Source: Thiosocius teredinicola
Lineage (GTDB): Bacteria > Pseudomonadota > Gammaproteobacteria > Chromatiales > Chromatiaceae
NCBI RefSeq assembly: GCF_002009425.1
Contig: NZ_CP019936.1
Coordinates: 372,001-436,000, forward strand
Length of the DNA: 64,000 bases
Direction: 5' to 3'
Under the pieces are notes generated by a model. It saw nothing but the letters and a program-made list of their open reading frames with translations. It was not told the origin of the DNA and made no database searches. Shown here in pieces: positions 8,840 to 17,736 of this stretch (the stretch's first letter is position 1; each line of letters opens with the position of its first letter). The translations under genes and the position numbers were made by a program.

Positions 8840-9727
8840 ATGCCTAAACCCGCGGCACAAATCCACGGCGACTCGCTTTACCGCTTTACGTTCGAAGCAT
8901 TCGGCGTTCGTGGCGAAGTGGTTACTTTGGCTGCGAGCTGGCGAGCGGTCGTTGAAAGGCACGATTACGGCGATGCAATTTCGGCGTATCTCGGTCAGGC
9001 GCTTGCCGCGACCACCCTGTTGTCGGGGACGATAAAGTTCTCCGGTTCGTTGATTCTGCAGCTGCAGGGCGACGGGCCGTTGCGCACCCTGGTTGCCCAG
9101 GCCACGGATCGGCGCATGATCCGCGGTATGGCGCACAGCGAGGGGGATGTGCCGGCGGGCGACATCGCGGCGGCGATTGGGCAGGGTCGCCTGGTACTGA
9201 CGGCCAGTGCGCCGAACGGCGAGCGATATCAGGGGATAGTCGAGCTCGAAGGCACTCGTTTGTCGCGAGTGATCGAAAAGTATTTCGACCAGTCGGAGCA
9301 GTTGCCCAGCCGGCTTTGGCTTGCGGCCGACAAAGACATCGCGGCCGGCCTGTTGCTGCAACGTCTGCCCGGCGGCGACTTCGATGAGGAAGATTGGCGC
9401 CGGGTATGCATCCTCGCAGACACGCTAAATGACGATGAGCTGCTGAGTACGTCGCCGGAGCTGTTGCTGCGTCGATTGTTTCACGAAGAAGACGTGCGAT
9501 TGTTCGAGCCGGAGCCGGTGGCATTTCGTTGCAGCTGCTCGCGCGAGCGCGTCGCCGACACCTTGCGGTCTCTCGGGAGGGCGGAACTCGACGACATCCT
9601 GGCCGAACAGGGTGCGATCGAGACCCACTGCGAGTTCTGCAACGCCCATTACCGCTTCGATTCGATCGATGTGGCCTCGCTGTTCTCGCCGGCGCCGATC
9701 GCCGAACCGCCGGATGTGACGCAGTAG
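8840..9727 (+). CDS. hslO: Redox-regulated holdase chaperone Hsp33
   Basis: The 295-residue protein matches Hsp33 in length and motifs. The N-terminal domain has YRFTFEAFGVRGEVV and a GDGPLRTLVAQAT segment. The C-terminal zinc switch has Cys231 and Cys233 (CSC) and Cys264 and Cys267 (CEFC). Under oxidative stress these four cysteines release zinc and form disulfides, turning the cytoplasmic protein into an active holdase for unfolding proteins. It is divergent from the TPR gene and convergent with msrA, another oxidative-damage gene, 19 bp away. No strong ribosome site precedes the ATG. Identification is firm. Confidence 0.95.
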   Translation: MPKPAAQIHGDSLYRFTFEAFGVRGEVVTLAASWRAVVERHDYGDAISAYLGQALAATTLLSGTIKFSGSLILQLQGDGPLRTLVAQATDRRMIRGMAHSEGDVPAGDIAAAIGQGRLVLTASAPNGERYQGIVELEGTRLSRVIEKYFDQSEQLPSRLWLAADKDIAAGLLLQRLPGGDFDEEDWRRVCILADTLNDDELLSTSPELLLRRLFHEEDVRLFEPEPVAFRCSCSRERVADTLRSLGRAELDDILAEQGAIETHCEFCNAHYRFDSIDVASLFSPAPIAEPPDVTQ

Positions 9728-9746
9728 TCGATCTGACTCCGGTGCT

Positions 9747-10385
9747 TCAGGCTTCCGGCAGGCAGATGCCGGTGCCGCCCAGCCCACAATAGCCGTGCGG
9801 ATTCTTCGCCAGGTACTGCTGGTGATACGTCTCGGCGTAGTAGAACGTCGGCGCTTCGATGATCTCGGTGGTGATTGCACCGATGTTGCGCGAGTTCAAC
9901 GCTTGCTGGAACTCCGCCAGTGTTTCTTTCGCCTGGTTGAGCTGCTCTTCGGAGAAAACGTAAATGCCTGACCGGTATTGCGTGCCGACGTCATTGCCCT
10001 GGCGCATGCCTTGGGTTGGATCGTGCGATTCCCAGAACACCTTCAATAGCTGCCGGTAGTCGACGGTGCTCGGGTCGTAGACGACCAGTACGACCTCGTT
10101 GTGACCGGTCAACCCAGTGCAGACTTCGTCGTATGTCGGGTTAGGGGTGTAGCCGCCAGCGTAGCCGACGGCCGTCGTGTAGACCCCGGGCTGTTGCCAG
10201 AAACGCCTTTCAGCACCCCAGAAGCAGCCCAGGCCGAACATCGCCTGCTGCATCCCGTCGGGGAACGGTGGTTGGATCGGATGGCCGGAAACGAAATGCC
10301 GGTTTTCGACCGGCATGGCGGTATCTCGACCGGGCAGCGCATCGTTGGGCCCCGGCATCTCGGTCCGCTTTTTCTGCATCCACAT
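9747..10385 (-). CDS. msrA: Peptide-methionine (S)-S-oxide reductase MsrA
   Basis: MsrA reduces methionine-S-sulfoxide in oxidised proteins using thioredoxin. The core [13 protein letters not shown] carries the catalytic cysteine (about C54). The C-terminal [11 protein letters not shown] supplies the two recycling cysteines (about C200 and C208). The frame is open back to 10601, but the extra 72 residues are low-complexity Ala/Thr. I therefore chose ATG at 10385, preceded by GAGG at a suitable distance, giving 212 residues, close to the E. coli enzyme. It follows the VanZ-like gene on the same strand. Lying end to end with hslO, it forms a small oxidative-repair neighbourhood. Confidence 0.92.
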   Translation of the reverse strand: MWMQKKRTEMPGPNDALPGRDTAMPVENRHFVSGHPIQPPFPDGMQQAMFGLGCFWGAERRFWQQPGVYTTAVGYAGGYTPNPTYDEVCTGLTGHNEVVLVVYDPSTVDYRQLLKVFWESHDPTQGMRQGNDVGTQYRSGIYVFSEEQLNQAKETLAEFQQALNSRNIGAITTEIIEAPTFYYAETYHQQYLAKNPHGYCGLGGTGICLPEA

Positions 10386-10554
10386 CGCGCTGCATACCTC
10401 GCTGGTAGTCGTTGTGCCGGTCGCTGCCGCTGCGGTGGCAGCAGTGTGAACCGCCGAAACTATGAGAGGCGATTTTGCCCCCGCCGATGCCGTCCAAGCC
10501 AGCACATTAAATGGGGGATTGGGCTCTTTCGGTGCGGGCTTGCTTCCGGGTCTT

Positions 10555-10926
10555 TCAGCGACTGAGGTAAGTGCGAAAAAATCTTGCGAAGACAAAGGCA
10601 TAGAGCGCGATGCCTGCCGTATTCGCCACGACGTCTGCGAGGCTGAACATGCGGTTTGGCACCTGGCTTTGCACGAGCTCGATGAAGATGCCGTAGGCGA
10701 TCAGCGCCAGCCATTTGTGAACGCCGAAGGGCTGTTCCGGCCAACTGGCGTCGATCAGCATGCCAAGCAGCGCGTAGGTCGCAAAATGTGCCAGCTTGTC
10801 GTACGCGCTCCAATTGACGCTGGGCAGTGGGTCCGGGCTCACCCCAAGCCAGGTCACTATGATGAGCGCCAAGGCAAACAGCACCCGGAAGAATGGGGCG
10901 GTCTGCCGGCCGAACAGCGGGATCAC
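10555..10926 (-). CDS. VanZ-like small membrane protein
   Basis: The 123-residue protein has about four membrane helices and the VanZ-family pattern. A first helix ([17 protein letters not shown]) is followed by [16 protein letters not shown] with the conserved K-x-x-H-F-x-x-Y, then IELVQ and [15 protein letters not shown]. The function of most VanZ relatives is unknown; the founding member affects teicoplanin resistance. Its GTG start at 10926 overlaps the purD stop as GTGA, so translation is probably coupled to purD. No pathway link to purine synthesis is implied. Confidence 0.82.
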   Translation of the reverse strand: MIPLFGRQTAPFFRVLFALALIIVTWLGVSPDPLPSVNWSAYDKLAHFATYALLGMLIDASWPEQPFGVHKWLALIAYGIFIELVQSQVPNRMFSLADVVANTAGIALYAFVFARFFRTYLSR

Positions 10927-12209
10927 GCGTTTTCGCGGGCGATGGCGCGGTAGCCGATGTCTTTGCGGTAGAACATGCCGGGCCAGCTGATCCGGGCGGC
11001 GAGTTCATAGGCTGCCTGCTGGGCCTCGGCAACGGTGGCGCCCAGCGCCGTAGCGCACAGCACCCGACCGCCAGCGGTTACCACCTGGTCGTCCTCGATG
11101 CTCGTGCCGGCATGAAAGACCTTGCGATCGGCGGCGTCTGATGTTGGCAGACCGGTGATCACATCACCTTTGTCGTAGCTTGCAGGATAACCACCCGCTG
11201 CCAGCACGACGCCGACCGCGCGCCGCTCGTCCCAGGCGGTTTCTTCATGGTCGAGTTTGCCGTCGAGCGCCGCCAGGCAATGCGCGACCAGATCGGATTG
11301 CATGCGCAGCATGATCGGCTGGGTTTCCGGGTCGCCGAAGCGGCAGTTGTACTCGATCACCTTGGGCGTGCCGTCGGCAGTGATCATCAATCCGGCATAC
11401 AGAAAACCGGTGTAGGGCAGGCCTTCGGCGGCCATGCCACGGATCGTCGGCATGATGACTTCGTCCATGATCCGCGCGTACACAGCGTCGGTGACGACCG
11501 GCGCCGGCGAATAGGCGCCCATGCCACCGGTGTTGAGGCCGGTATCGCCGTCGCCGACCCGCTTGTGATCTTGGCTGGTGGCCATCGGCAGCACGTGTTC
11601 GCCGTCGGCCATTACGATGAAGCTGGCCTCTTCGCCGTCGAGAAACTCCTCGACGACTACCCGGTGGCCGGCTTCGCCGAACGCATTGCCAGATAGCATG
11701 TCGCGGATCGCCTCTTCAGCGGTCGCGAGTTCCATCGCCACGATCACGCCCTTGCCGGCCGCCAAGCCATCAGCCTTGACGACGATCGGTGCCCCTTGCT
11801 CGCGCACATAGGCCAACGCCGGCTCCACCTCGGTGAAGGTGCGGTAGGCGGCGGTAGGGATATCGTGCCGGGCAAGAAAGTCCTTGGTGAACGATTTCGA
11901 GCCCTCGAGTTGCGCGGCGCCCTGGGTCGGTCCGAAACACTTGATCCCTGCGGCGTCGAAGGCATCGACAACGCCGATCACCAGCGGCGCTTCCGGGCCG
12001 ACGATGGTCAGCCCGATATCCCGCTGGCGGGCGAATTCGAGCAACGCTTCGACGTTTTCCGATGAGATCTGGATGTTCTCCATCTTGGGTTCGCGCGCCG
12101 TGCCGGCGTTGCCGGGCGCGACATACACGTGATCTACCAGGGGGGATTGTGCTGCTTTCCACGCCAAGGCGTGCTCGCGGCCGCCGCCGCCGATGACCAG
12201 AATCTTCAT
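10923..12209 (-). CDS. purD: Phosphoribosylamine-glycine ligase
   Basis: PurD (GARS) joins phosphoribosylamine and glycine with ATP in the second step of purine synthesis. The 428-residue product from ATG at 12209 starts MKILVIGGGGREHALAWKAA, the classical N-domain loop; six more in-frame residues upstream are unlikely. ATP-grasp features follow: PIVVKADGLAAGKGVIVA, LNTGGMGAYSPAP and YNCRFGDPETQ. It lies 78 bp downstream of lpxA on the same strand, overlaps the VanZ-like gene by 4 bp, and is about 2.4 kb from purH rather than next to it as in many relatives. Confidence 0.96.
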   Translation of the reverse strand: MKILVIGGGGREHALAWKAAQSPLVDHVYVAPGNAGTAREPKMENIQISSENVEALLEFARQRDIGLTIVGPEAPLVIGVVDAFDAAGIKCFGPTQGAAQLEGSKSFTKDFLARHDIPTAAYRTFTEVEPALAYVREQGAPIVVKADGLAAGKGVIVAMELATAEEAIRDMLSGNAFGEAGHRVVVEEFLDGEEASFIVMADGEHVLPMATSQDHKRVGDGDTGLNTGGMGAYSPAPVVTDAVYARIMDEVIMPTIRGMAAEGLPYTGFLYAGLMITADGTPKVIEYNCRFGDPETQPIMLRMQSDLVAHCLAALDGKLDHEETAWDERRAVGVVLAAGGYPASYDKGDVITGLPTSDAADRKVFHAGTSIEDDQVVTAGGRVLCATALGATVAEAQQAAYELAARISWPGMFYRKDIGYRAIARENA

Positions 12210-12287
12210 GTGTCGGGTTCGTTGCAACTGAGTGGACGAAAGATGCGGCGTATTTTAACCGTTCACGCCTGCACGTGCGGGTCCGAT

Positions 12288-13067
12288 TTAGCCGACGGTG
12301 ATTATTCCGCGCTGCCCGGTCTCGAAGAAGTGCACGATCGCCTCGACCTCGGCGGTCATGTCGCCGGACTTGACCCTTTCGATGGCATCCGGAGTCTTCA
12401 GACCGCTCTGCAACAGTAGTCTGTAGGCCTGTTTGATGGCGCTGCGTTGGCTCTGTGAGAAACCGGCGCGACGTAGGCCCACCAGGTTGATCCCGACAAA
12501 GCGCGCATATTGCCCGTTGGCCATGGCATAGGGCGGCACATCCTGACGTACGCCGGACACCCCGCCCACCATGGCGAAATCGCCAATCCGACAGAACTGG
12601 TGAACGGCGACATGGCCTGACAGAAACACCCGGTTACCCAGCTCGACATGGCCACCCAGGGTCGCCGTGTTGGCGAAGATGTTGTTGTTGCCGACGATGC
12701 AGTCGTGCCCGATATGGCTGAAGGCCATTAGGAAGTTGTCGTTGCCGACGATGGTGCCATGTTCCTCTTTGACCCCGTGGCTGATGTTCACGCCTTCCTT
12801 GAAATGGTTGCCGCTGCCGATGGTCAGTGGCTTGCCTTTGTCCGGCGTATAGCTGAGGTCTTGCGGCGCGCTACCGATGGTTGCCCCATGGCACACGGTG
12901 TTGTTTTCGCCCATCTTGGTCTGGGCATAGATCCGGACACTGCTTTCGATAACGCAGCCGGCGCCGATCTCGGCACCGGATTCGATCAGCGTGAACGGGC
13001 CGATGCGCACACTGGGGTCGACGATGGCGCCGTCTTCGACGATGGCGCTGGGGTGAATTAGCGACAT
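12288..13067 (-). CDS. lpxA: Acyl-ACP-UDP-N-acetylglucosamine O-acyltransferase (LpxA)
   Basis: The 259-residue protein has left-handed beta-helix hexapeptide repeats over about residues 1-190 and an alpha-helical C-terminal part, as in Lpx[13 protein letters not shown] carries the catalytic histidine (H121, E. coli H125), and [14 protein letters not shown] and [14 protein letters not shown] follow. LpxA adds the 3-hydroxyacyl chain to UDP-GlcNAc, the first lipid A step. The E. coli IHRGT motif is replaced by ISHGVKEE. The usual partners lpxD, fabZ and lpxB are not adjacent. It may be a second or specialised copy, or the only lpxA moved from its cluster. It heads the lpxA-purD-vanZ-msrA direction. 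Confidence 0.85.
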   Translation of the reverse strand: MSLIHPSAIVEDGAIVDPSVRIGPFTLIESGAEIGAGCVIESSVRIYAQTKMGENNTVCHGATIGSAPQDLSYTPDKGKPLTIGSGNHFKEGVNISHGVKEEHGTIVGNDNFLMAFSHIGHDCIVGNNNIFANTATLGGHVELGNRVFLSGHVAVHQFCRIGDFAMVGGVSGVRQDVPPYAMANGQYARFVGINLVGLRRAGFSQSQRSAIKQAYRLLLQSGLKTPDAIERVKSGDMTAEVEAIVHFFETGQRGIITVG

Positions 13068-13112
13068 GGCAGCTGTTCTCTCGCCCTGGTGCCGTTGGAG
13101 GAAACTAGGGGT

Positions 13113-13265
13113 CTGTCGGATTGGGCACTGCTTGGCCGCAAATCCATGGATAACGATCCAGCGTGTTCATCGAACTCGTTGAATAGCCCCGGCTATTCGC
13201 CTTGTCCGTTGAACGCATCTGATTCGCTGCCACGATTTTTCGCGTCAAACTGTTGAATCCGACAG
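13113..13265. repeat. Palindrome-rich element bounded by 10-bp inverted repeats
   Basis: CTGTCGGATT (13113-13122) is repeated as its exact complement AATCCGACAG (13256-13265). Between them lie the palindrome ATCCATGGAT (13142-13151), the stem GGAT-AACG-ATCC (13148-13159) and a perfect hairpin GAATAGCC-CC-GGCTATTC (13181-13198). GCCGTTGGA occurs both at 13091-13099 and directly after the right end (13266-13274). This resembles a REP- or MITE-like non-autonomous element in the intergenic space upstream of lpxA. The rest of this 378-bp gap (13266-13445) shows no gene that I can support. Confidence 0.55.
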
Positions 13266-13445
13266 GCCGTTGGATGGCAGAGATATTGTTGCTTTTCGTA
13301 CGCGAAGTAAACCGTGGCTCAATGTCTGCCGGTTGATGCCCGGTACGTGGCGTGGTTTCGCCGAACGGTTCTGCCTGCGACAGACGATGAGGTGGGGCTT
13401 TGACCCCCGACGGTCGACCCGTTGCTGGGCGCGGCACACGGGCTA

Positions 13446-13751
13446 TCAATCGACAGCGGCTCCGTCACCGTCGTTGCAGGCCGGCGTCAGCATCAGGTCG
13501 GATTTCTGCAGTGCACGTTGAATCTTTCGCGAGATACGCAGCAGCTGTGAAAGCTCCACGAATCCCACGCGCTCGCCGTCATCGAGCCGCTGCTGCCAAG
13601 CGTCGAGTTCAGATTCCAGAAACTGCAGCAGTTTCAGCGGGCAGCCATGACAGGGGCCGGCGCAAATCTGCGCTTCGGATCGGTCGAACGGAAAGGCATC
13701 GCGCATCCGTTCGATCAGCTGCTGCATCGCGGTGTTGGAGTCCGGTTTCAC
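13446..13751 (-). CDS. Small hypothetical protein with a clustered-cysteine motif
   Basis: The 101-residue protein is not assigned to a family. Its residues 29-37 read ICAGPCHGC, three cysteines in a short span followed by PLKLLQFLESELDAWQQRL, a helical stretch. The second half (FVELSQLLRISRKIQRAL) is also helical and charged. The cysteines could bind metal or be redox-active. It precedes no obvious partner; the HNH gene lies 70 bp away on the same strand. Codon use matches the neighbours, supporting a real gene. Function unknown. Confidence 0.65.
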   Translation of the reverse strand: MKPDSNTAMQQLIERMRDAFPFDRSEAQICAGPCHGCPLKLLQFLESELDAWQQRLDDGERVGFVELSQLLRISRKIQRALQKSDLMLTPACNDGDGAAVD

Positions 13752-13821
13752 TTCGGCCCTGTCAGGCGTGGAACACGAATACCATTCTAGGACGCCGGTG
13801 AAACGGTTTTGCTGAGCCCGG

Positions 13822-14127
13822 TCAACGACTTGGTGACGGCGTGCGTTGTTTGCGTACCCATGAGACGTGACGTTGCACCATCGGGTCGGCGCGCAGCGCG
13901 TCGAGCGTGTTGAAGCGCTTCGCCAGGGTCATCTCGTCGTATAGCCGGTGCAAGCCCTTGTGGCACAAGCGGCAGATGTCGACGCCCTGCTGCAGTTGTT
14001 GTTTGTCGTAGTGTTTGCGAAAGAAGGGGCGGCGATGCACCTTGCGTGGTATCAGGTGGTGGAACGTCAGTTCGGTAGCGCGCCCGCACAGGGCGCAGCG
14101 CGGAGCAGAAGTGGCCTCTTGCATCAA
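13822..14127 (-). CDS. HNH-type nuclease domain protein
   Basis: The 101-residue protein is almost entirely a zinc-stabilised HNH fold. A first CALC pair (residues 11-14) is followed by LTFHHLIPRK with the catalytic double histidine, then CRLCHKGLHRLYDE with the second CxxC pair and a metal-binding histidine. Such single-domain proteins nick or cut DNA or act in repair. It is transcribed away from the alkyltransferase-like gene, with only 46 bp between the starts, so the two share a promoter region. The substrate is unknown, and no restriction or phage genes are nearby. Confidence 0.8.
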   Translation of the reverse strand: MMQEATSAPRCALCGRATELTFHHLIPRKVHRRPFFRKHYDKQQLQQGVDICRLCHKGLHRLYDEMTLAKRFNTLDALRADPMVQRHVSWVRKQRTPSPSR

Positions 14128-14173
14128 TGCATAATGCGAATGACCCGCCGGATTATCAAGCAGACGCGCGCCG

Positions 14174-14512
14174 ATGGACGACTATGAACAACAACTCTAT
14201 ACCTGGGTCGCCGCCATACCGTCCGGGCGCGTCGTGACCTATGGACAGCTTGCCGCGCTGATCGGGCGGCCCAACGGCGCGCGCTGGGTCGGCAGGCGTA
14301 TGGCGCAACTCCCACCGGGCTCGACCCTGCCGTGGCATCGTGTGCTCAATGCCGCCGGTCGATCCAGCCTGCCTCTCGGCAAAGGCGGCTCGAATCGTCA
14401 GCTGCGCCTGCTCGCCCGCGAGGGCGTGTTGGTCGTCGACGGCCGGGTTTCGCTGGCGCGATTCCGTTGGGATCCCGCGGCTGACGATGCATCGATTGGC
14501 GCGTCGGACTAG
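14174..14512 (+). CDS. Alkyltransferase-like DNA-damage sensor (ATL)
   Basis: The 112-residue protein has the MGMT DNA-binding domain only: IPSGRVVTYGQLAALIG, a winged helix (GARWVGRRM) and then LPWHRVLNAAGR. In O6-alkylguanine-DNA methyltransferases this last motif is PCHRV with the acceptor cysteine; here tryptophan W54 takes its place, the mark of ATL proteins. ATLs bind O6-alkylguanine without repairing it and hand it to nucleotide excision repair. It is expected to act on DNA in the cytoplasm. Its divergent HNH neighbour could be functionally linked. Identification as ATL rather than Ogt is clear from the motif. Confidence 0.9.
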   Translation: MDDYEQQLYTWVAAIPSGRVVTYGQLAALIGRPNGARWVGRRMAQLPPGSTLPWHRVLNAAGRSSLPLGKGGSNRQLRLLAREGVLVVDGRVSLARFRWDPAADDASIGASD

Positions 14513-14606
14513 CGTCGGCACGGCATTGATACGCCGACCCCGGCGACTGAAGTCGCTTCACGCCCGTGGGGCGATTTGCCCGATCGTTCGTTTTGGCGTT
14601 GCAGAA

Positions 14607-16169
14607 TCAGTGACGGAAGTGGCGCATGCCGGTGAATACCATCGCCATGCCGTGCTCATTGGCCGCAGCGATCACCTCTTCATCGCGCATCGAACCGCCT
14701 GGCTGGATCACCGCGGCAATCCCCGCCTGGGCGGCGTTGTCGATACCGTCGCGGAACGGGAAGAAGGCATCGGATGCCATCACCGAGCCTTTCACCTCCA
14801 GGCCCGCGTGTTCTGCCTTGATGCCGGCGATACGCGCCGAGTTGACACGGCTCATCTGGCCAGCGCCGACACCGATGGTCATGCCGTTTTTGCCGTACAC
14901 GATTGCATTTGATTTCACGAACTTGGCGACCCGCCATGTGAACAGCAGATCACGCATCTCGTCATCGCTCGGTTTGCGTTCGGTGACGACTTTGGTGTCG
15001 TTGAGCAGTTGCAGATCGGCATCCTGCACCAGGAGGCCGCCGTTGACGCGCTTGTAGTCGAAACGGTGGATATCTTCGGCAGCCCACTCGCCGCACGCCA
15101 GCAGGCGCACGTTCTTCTTGGCGCGCACCGCCTCGATGGCCTCAGCCGAAACGGTCGGCGCGATGATGACTTCGACGAACTGCCGGTCGACGATTGCCTG
15201 CGCGGTCTCGCCATCGAGTTCGGCGTTGAACGCGATGATGCCGCCGAAGGCCGATTCCGGATCGGTGCTGTAGGCGCGGTCATAGGCTTCGAGCAGGTTT
15301 TCGCCGAGCGCCACGCCGCACGGATTGGCGTGCTTGACGATAACGCAGGTCGGCCCCTCGTCGAACTGCTTGACGCATTCGAGGGCCGCATCGGTATCGG
15401 CGATGTTGTTATAAGACAGTTCCTTGCCCTGGAGTTGGTGCGCCGTTGCCACGCTGGATTCCTGGATATCCTGTTCGACGAAGAACGCCGCATTCTGATG
15501 CGGGTTCTCGCCGTAGCGCATGGTCTGAACCTGGCGGAACTGCAGGTTGATGGTATTGGGGAACTCGCGCTTGCTGCCGCTGTGATCGGTGGCACCGAGG
15601 TAGTTGGCGATCGCGCCGTCGTACTGCGCGGTGTGCTCGAACGTCTTCACCGAAAGGCGGAAGCAGGTTTCACCGCGGACTTCGCCATTGTTGCTGCGCA
15701 TCTCCTGGATGATCTGGCCATAATCCTGCGGGTCGACCACCACGGCCACGTCGCGGTAGTTCTTGGCTGCCGCACGGATCATGGTGGGCCCGCCGATGTC
15801 GATGTTCTCGATGGCGTTTTCCAGGGTGCAGTCGGGGTCGGCTACCGCCTGCTGGAACGGGTACAGGTTGACGGCAACCAAGTCGATCCGGCCAATCCCA
15901 TGGCGTTCCATGACCTCGTCGTCGGTGCCGCGGCGCCCGAGGATGCCACCGTGTACTTTCGGGTGCAGTGTTTTGACGCGCCCATCCATCATCTCCGGGA
16001 ACCCGGTGTAGTCACTGACTTCCATGACGGCGATATCGTTGTCGCGCAGCAGTTTCGCAGTGCCGCCGGTGGAAAGGATCTCGACGCCGGCTTCGGCCAG
16101 GTCGCGGGCGAATTCGACGACGCCGGTTTTGTCAGAGACGCTGATCAGTGCTCGGGTGATAGTGGGCAT
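14607..16169 (-). CDS. purH: Bifunctional AICAR transformylase / IMP cyclohydrolase
   Basis: PurH catalyses the last two steps of IMP synthesis. The 520-residue length is normal. The N-terminal methylglyoxal-synthase-like cyclohydrolase domain shows [18 protein letters not shown] and [10 protein letters not shown]. The C-terminal transformylase domain shows [25 protein letters not shown] and [12 protein letters not shown]. It is transcribed leftwards and starts 11 bp past the fis terminator hairpin, so it probably has its own promoter. No truncation or unusual residue was noticed. purD lies 2.4 kb downstream, not in the same transcription unit. Confidence 0.96.
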   Translation of the reverse strand: MPTITRALISVSDKTGVVEFARDLAEAGVEILSTGGTAKLLRDNDIAVMEVSDYTGFPEMMDGRVKTLHPKVHGGILGRRGTDDEVMERHGIGRIDLVAVNLYPFQQAVADPDCTLENAIENIDIGGPTMIRAAAKNYRDVAVVVDPQDYGQIIQEMRSNNGEVRGETCFRLSVKTFEHTAQYDGAIANYLGATDHSGSKREFPNTINLQFRQVQTMRYGENPHQNAAFFVEQDIQESSVATAHQLQGKELSYNNIADTDAALECVKQFDEGPTCVIVKHANPCGVALGENLLEAYDRAYSTDPESAFGGIIAFNAELDGETAQAIVDRQFVEVIIAPTVSAEAIEAVRAKKNVRLLACGEWAAEDIHRFDYKRVNGGLLVQDADLQLLNDTKVVTERKPSDDEMRDLLFTWRVAKFVKSNAIVYGKNGMTIGVGAGQMSRVNSARIAGIKAEHAGLEVKGSVMASDAFFPFRDGIDNAAQAGIAAVIQPGGSMRDEEVIAAANEHGMAMVFTGMRHFRH

Positions 16170-16180
16170 GGGTATTCCTG

Positions 16181-16210
16181 AAAAACAAGCGCGGCCAGCA
16201 AGTGGCCGCG
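16181..16210 (-). terminator. Rho-independent terminator after dusB-fis
   Basis: Read on the minus strand, CGCGGCCA (16210-16203) pairs perfectly with TGGCCGCG (16197-16190) around a 5-nt loop, followed by CTTGTTTTT (16189-16181). This is a textbook intrinsic terminator, 27 bp past the fis stop and just before purH. Confidence 0.85.
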
Positions 16211-16237
16211 TATTCTCGGTTAGGTTCTCGGCTGAGT

Positions 16238-16534
16238 TTATTCGATTTCGTACTGCGCCAGTTTTTTTCGCAACGTGCTGCGGCTGATTCCGAGCAGGGT
16301 GGCTGCCTTGCTCTGGTTTCCGCCGGTGTATTCCATCACGGTTTCGAACAACGGTTGTTCGACCTGCTGCATCACCAGCTGATGCAGGTCATTGGGCTGC
16401 GTGCCATCGAGCTGATCGAAATAATGGACCAGGGCGTCACGAACGACTTCGCGGAGCGGTTCTTTCTTTTTCGTCTTGGCCACGGCAAAACTACCTGTAA
16501 CGCGGGGCGAATAATGCGTACCTTCAAAGCTCAC
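16238..16534 (-). CDS. fis: DNA-binding nucleoid protein Fis
   Basis: The 98-residue product matches Fis in size and ends with the helix-turn-helix [20 protein letters not shown]. The middle carries the dimerisation and inversion-stimulating region ([20 protein letters not shown]). Fis binds and bends DNA and regulates rRNA, tRNA and growth-phase genes. The GTG start at 16534 overlaps the dusB stop as GTGA; dusB-fis coupling is conserved in gammaproteobacteria. The first 25 residues (including VAKTKKKE) are variable, so the start could lie slightly further in. A strong intrinsic terminator follows. Confidence 0.94.
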   Translation of the reverse strand: MSFEGTHYSPRVTGSFAVAKTKKKEPLREVVRDALVHYFDQLDGTQPNDLHQLVMQQVEQPLFETVMEYTGGNQSKAATLLGISRSTLRKKLAQYEIE

Positions 16535-17595
16535 GCTGCCTGTACCTCCTTTGTGGACACTGGGCTGATACCCGTTGTCTTCTTGTCATTGAGGGTGCTG
16601 AAAAACTCCCTGATCAGCCTACCTTGTTCTTGTGTTGTTTGTGCTGCATTGATCCGTTGCCGAAATGCGGTTGCTCCCGGTTGCGATTTGCAATACCAAG
16701 CGATGTGCTTGCGAGCCACTTGCACGCCATGCTTTGCGCCATACAGGCCGTACAGTTCGTCCAGGTGCTCGAGCAGAAGATCCCGTATCCATTCGGGATC
16801 CGGTGCCGCAAGTTGTTCACCGGTCTTCAGAAAGTGAACGATCTCGCGAAATATCCAAGGTCGGCCTTGCGCCGCGCGTCCGACCATCAGCGCATCGGCG
16901 CCGCTTACAGACAGCACATCGGCGGCTTTGCGCGGTGAGTCGATGTCGCCGTTGGCGATCACCGGAATCGTCACTGCATTCTTCACCTGCCGCACGGTGT
17001 CGAATTCAGCCTCGCCGCGAAACCCGCATGCCCGCGTGCGGCCGTGTACGGCGATCGCCGCGATACCGGCATTCTGCGCCAAGTGTGCGATCTGTGGCGC
17101 GTTGCGATTGTGCGCATCCCACCCGGTGCGCATCTTCAGTGTGACCGGCACCTCAACCGCCGCAACCACGGCGTCGAGAATTCGCTTTACCAGGTCTTCG
17201 TCGCGCATCAGCGCCGAACCGGCAGCCACCTTGCACACCTTCTTGGCTGGACAGCCCATGTTGATGTCGATGATCTGTGCACCGTGGGCGACGTTTACGC
17301 GTGCCGCTTCGGCCATGCGTTGCGGCTCGGTGCCGACAATCTGCACTGAGATCGGGCCGGGTTCGCCTTTGTGATCGAGTCGCCTGACGGTCTTGCGGGT
17401 GCCATACAGACTCGCGTCGGCCGTGATCATTTCCGATACGGCGAGTCCGGCTCCCAGGCGACGGCACAGGGCGCGAAACGGACGGTCGGTGACACCGGCC
17501 ATGGGCGCCACGATCAAATTGTTGTCAAGTTGATGTGGACCGATTCGCACGTCGATTGATGGCCTCAACAATTCCAGCGTCGCCTCGCTTCGCAA
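16531..17595 (-). CDS. dusB: tRNA-dihydrouridine synthase B
   Basis: DusB reduces uridine to dihydrouridine in tRNA using FMN and NADPH. The 354-residue product has the TIM-barrel opening NNLIVAPMAGVTDRPFRALC and INMGCPAKKVCKVAAGSAL with the catalytic cysteine. Barrel phosphate-binding segments follow: AIAVHGRTRACG, PVIANGDI and ADALMVGRAAQGRPW. The C-terminal helical domain carries the conserved KHIAWY. The chosen start (MRSEATLELLRP) adds about 20 residues before the conserved core, and a shorter start is possible. It is coupled to fis, as usual for the group. Confidence 0.94.
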   Translation of the reverse strand: MRSEATLELLRPSIDVRIGPHQLDNNLIVAPMAGVTDRPFRALCRRLGAGLAVSEMITADASLYGTRKTVRRLDHKGEPGPISVQIVGTEPQRMAEAARVNVAHGAQIIDINMGCPAKKVCKVAAGSALMRDEDLVKRILDAVVAAVEVPVTLKMRTGWDAHNRNAPQIAHLAQNAGIAAIAVHGRTRACGFRGEAEFDTVRQVKNAVTIPVIANGDIDSPRKAADVLSVSGADALMVGRAAQGRPWIFREIVHFLKTGEQLAAPDPEWIRDLLLEHLDELYGLYGAKHGVQVARKHIAWYCKSQPGATAFRQRINAAQTTQEQGRLIREFFSTLNDKKTTGISPVSTKEVQAA

Positions 17596-17736
17596 GCCGT
17601 TCGCGGTCTCTGCGTACCGTCTGGCTGCGCTGTTGTTATCCGCGCCGTTTTTTTTGTTCGGCAGGAGGTCGACAGGGGGACGCTATGTTACGCCGAAATG
17701 ACAGGTGCGCAAGTAGAGAAGTATGACAATTCGACG

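Noticed and set aside
13105-13449. A 114-codon minus-strand frame across the inverted-repeat element upstream of lpxA
   Set aside because: It runs through the palindromes and has no family motif; the repeat structure explains the sequence better, although a conserved peptide inside the element cannot be fully excluded.
15009-16181. A 390-codon frame antisense to purH
   Set aside because: It is complementary to conserved purH codons throughout and has no recognisable domain.
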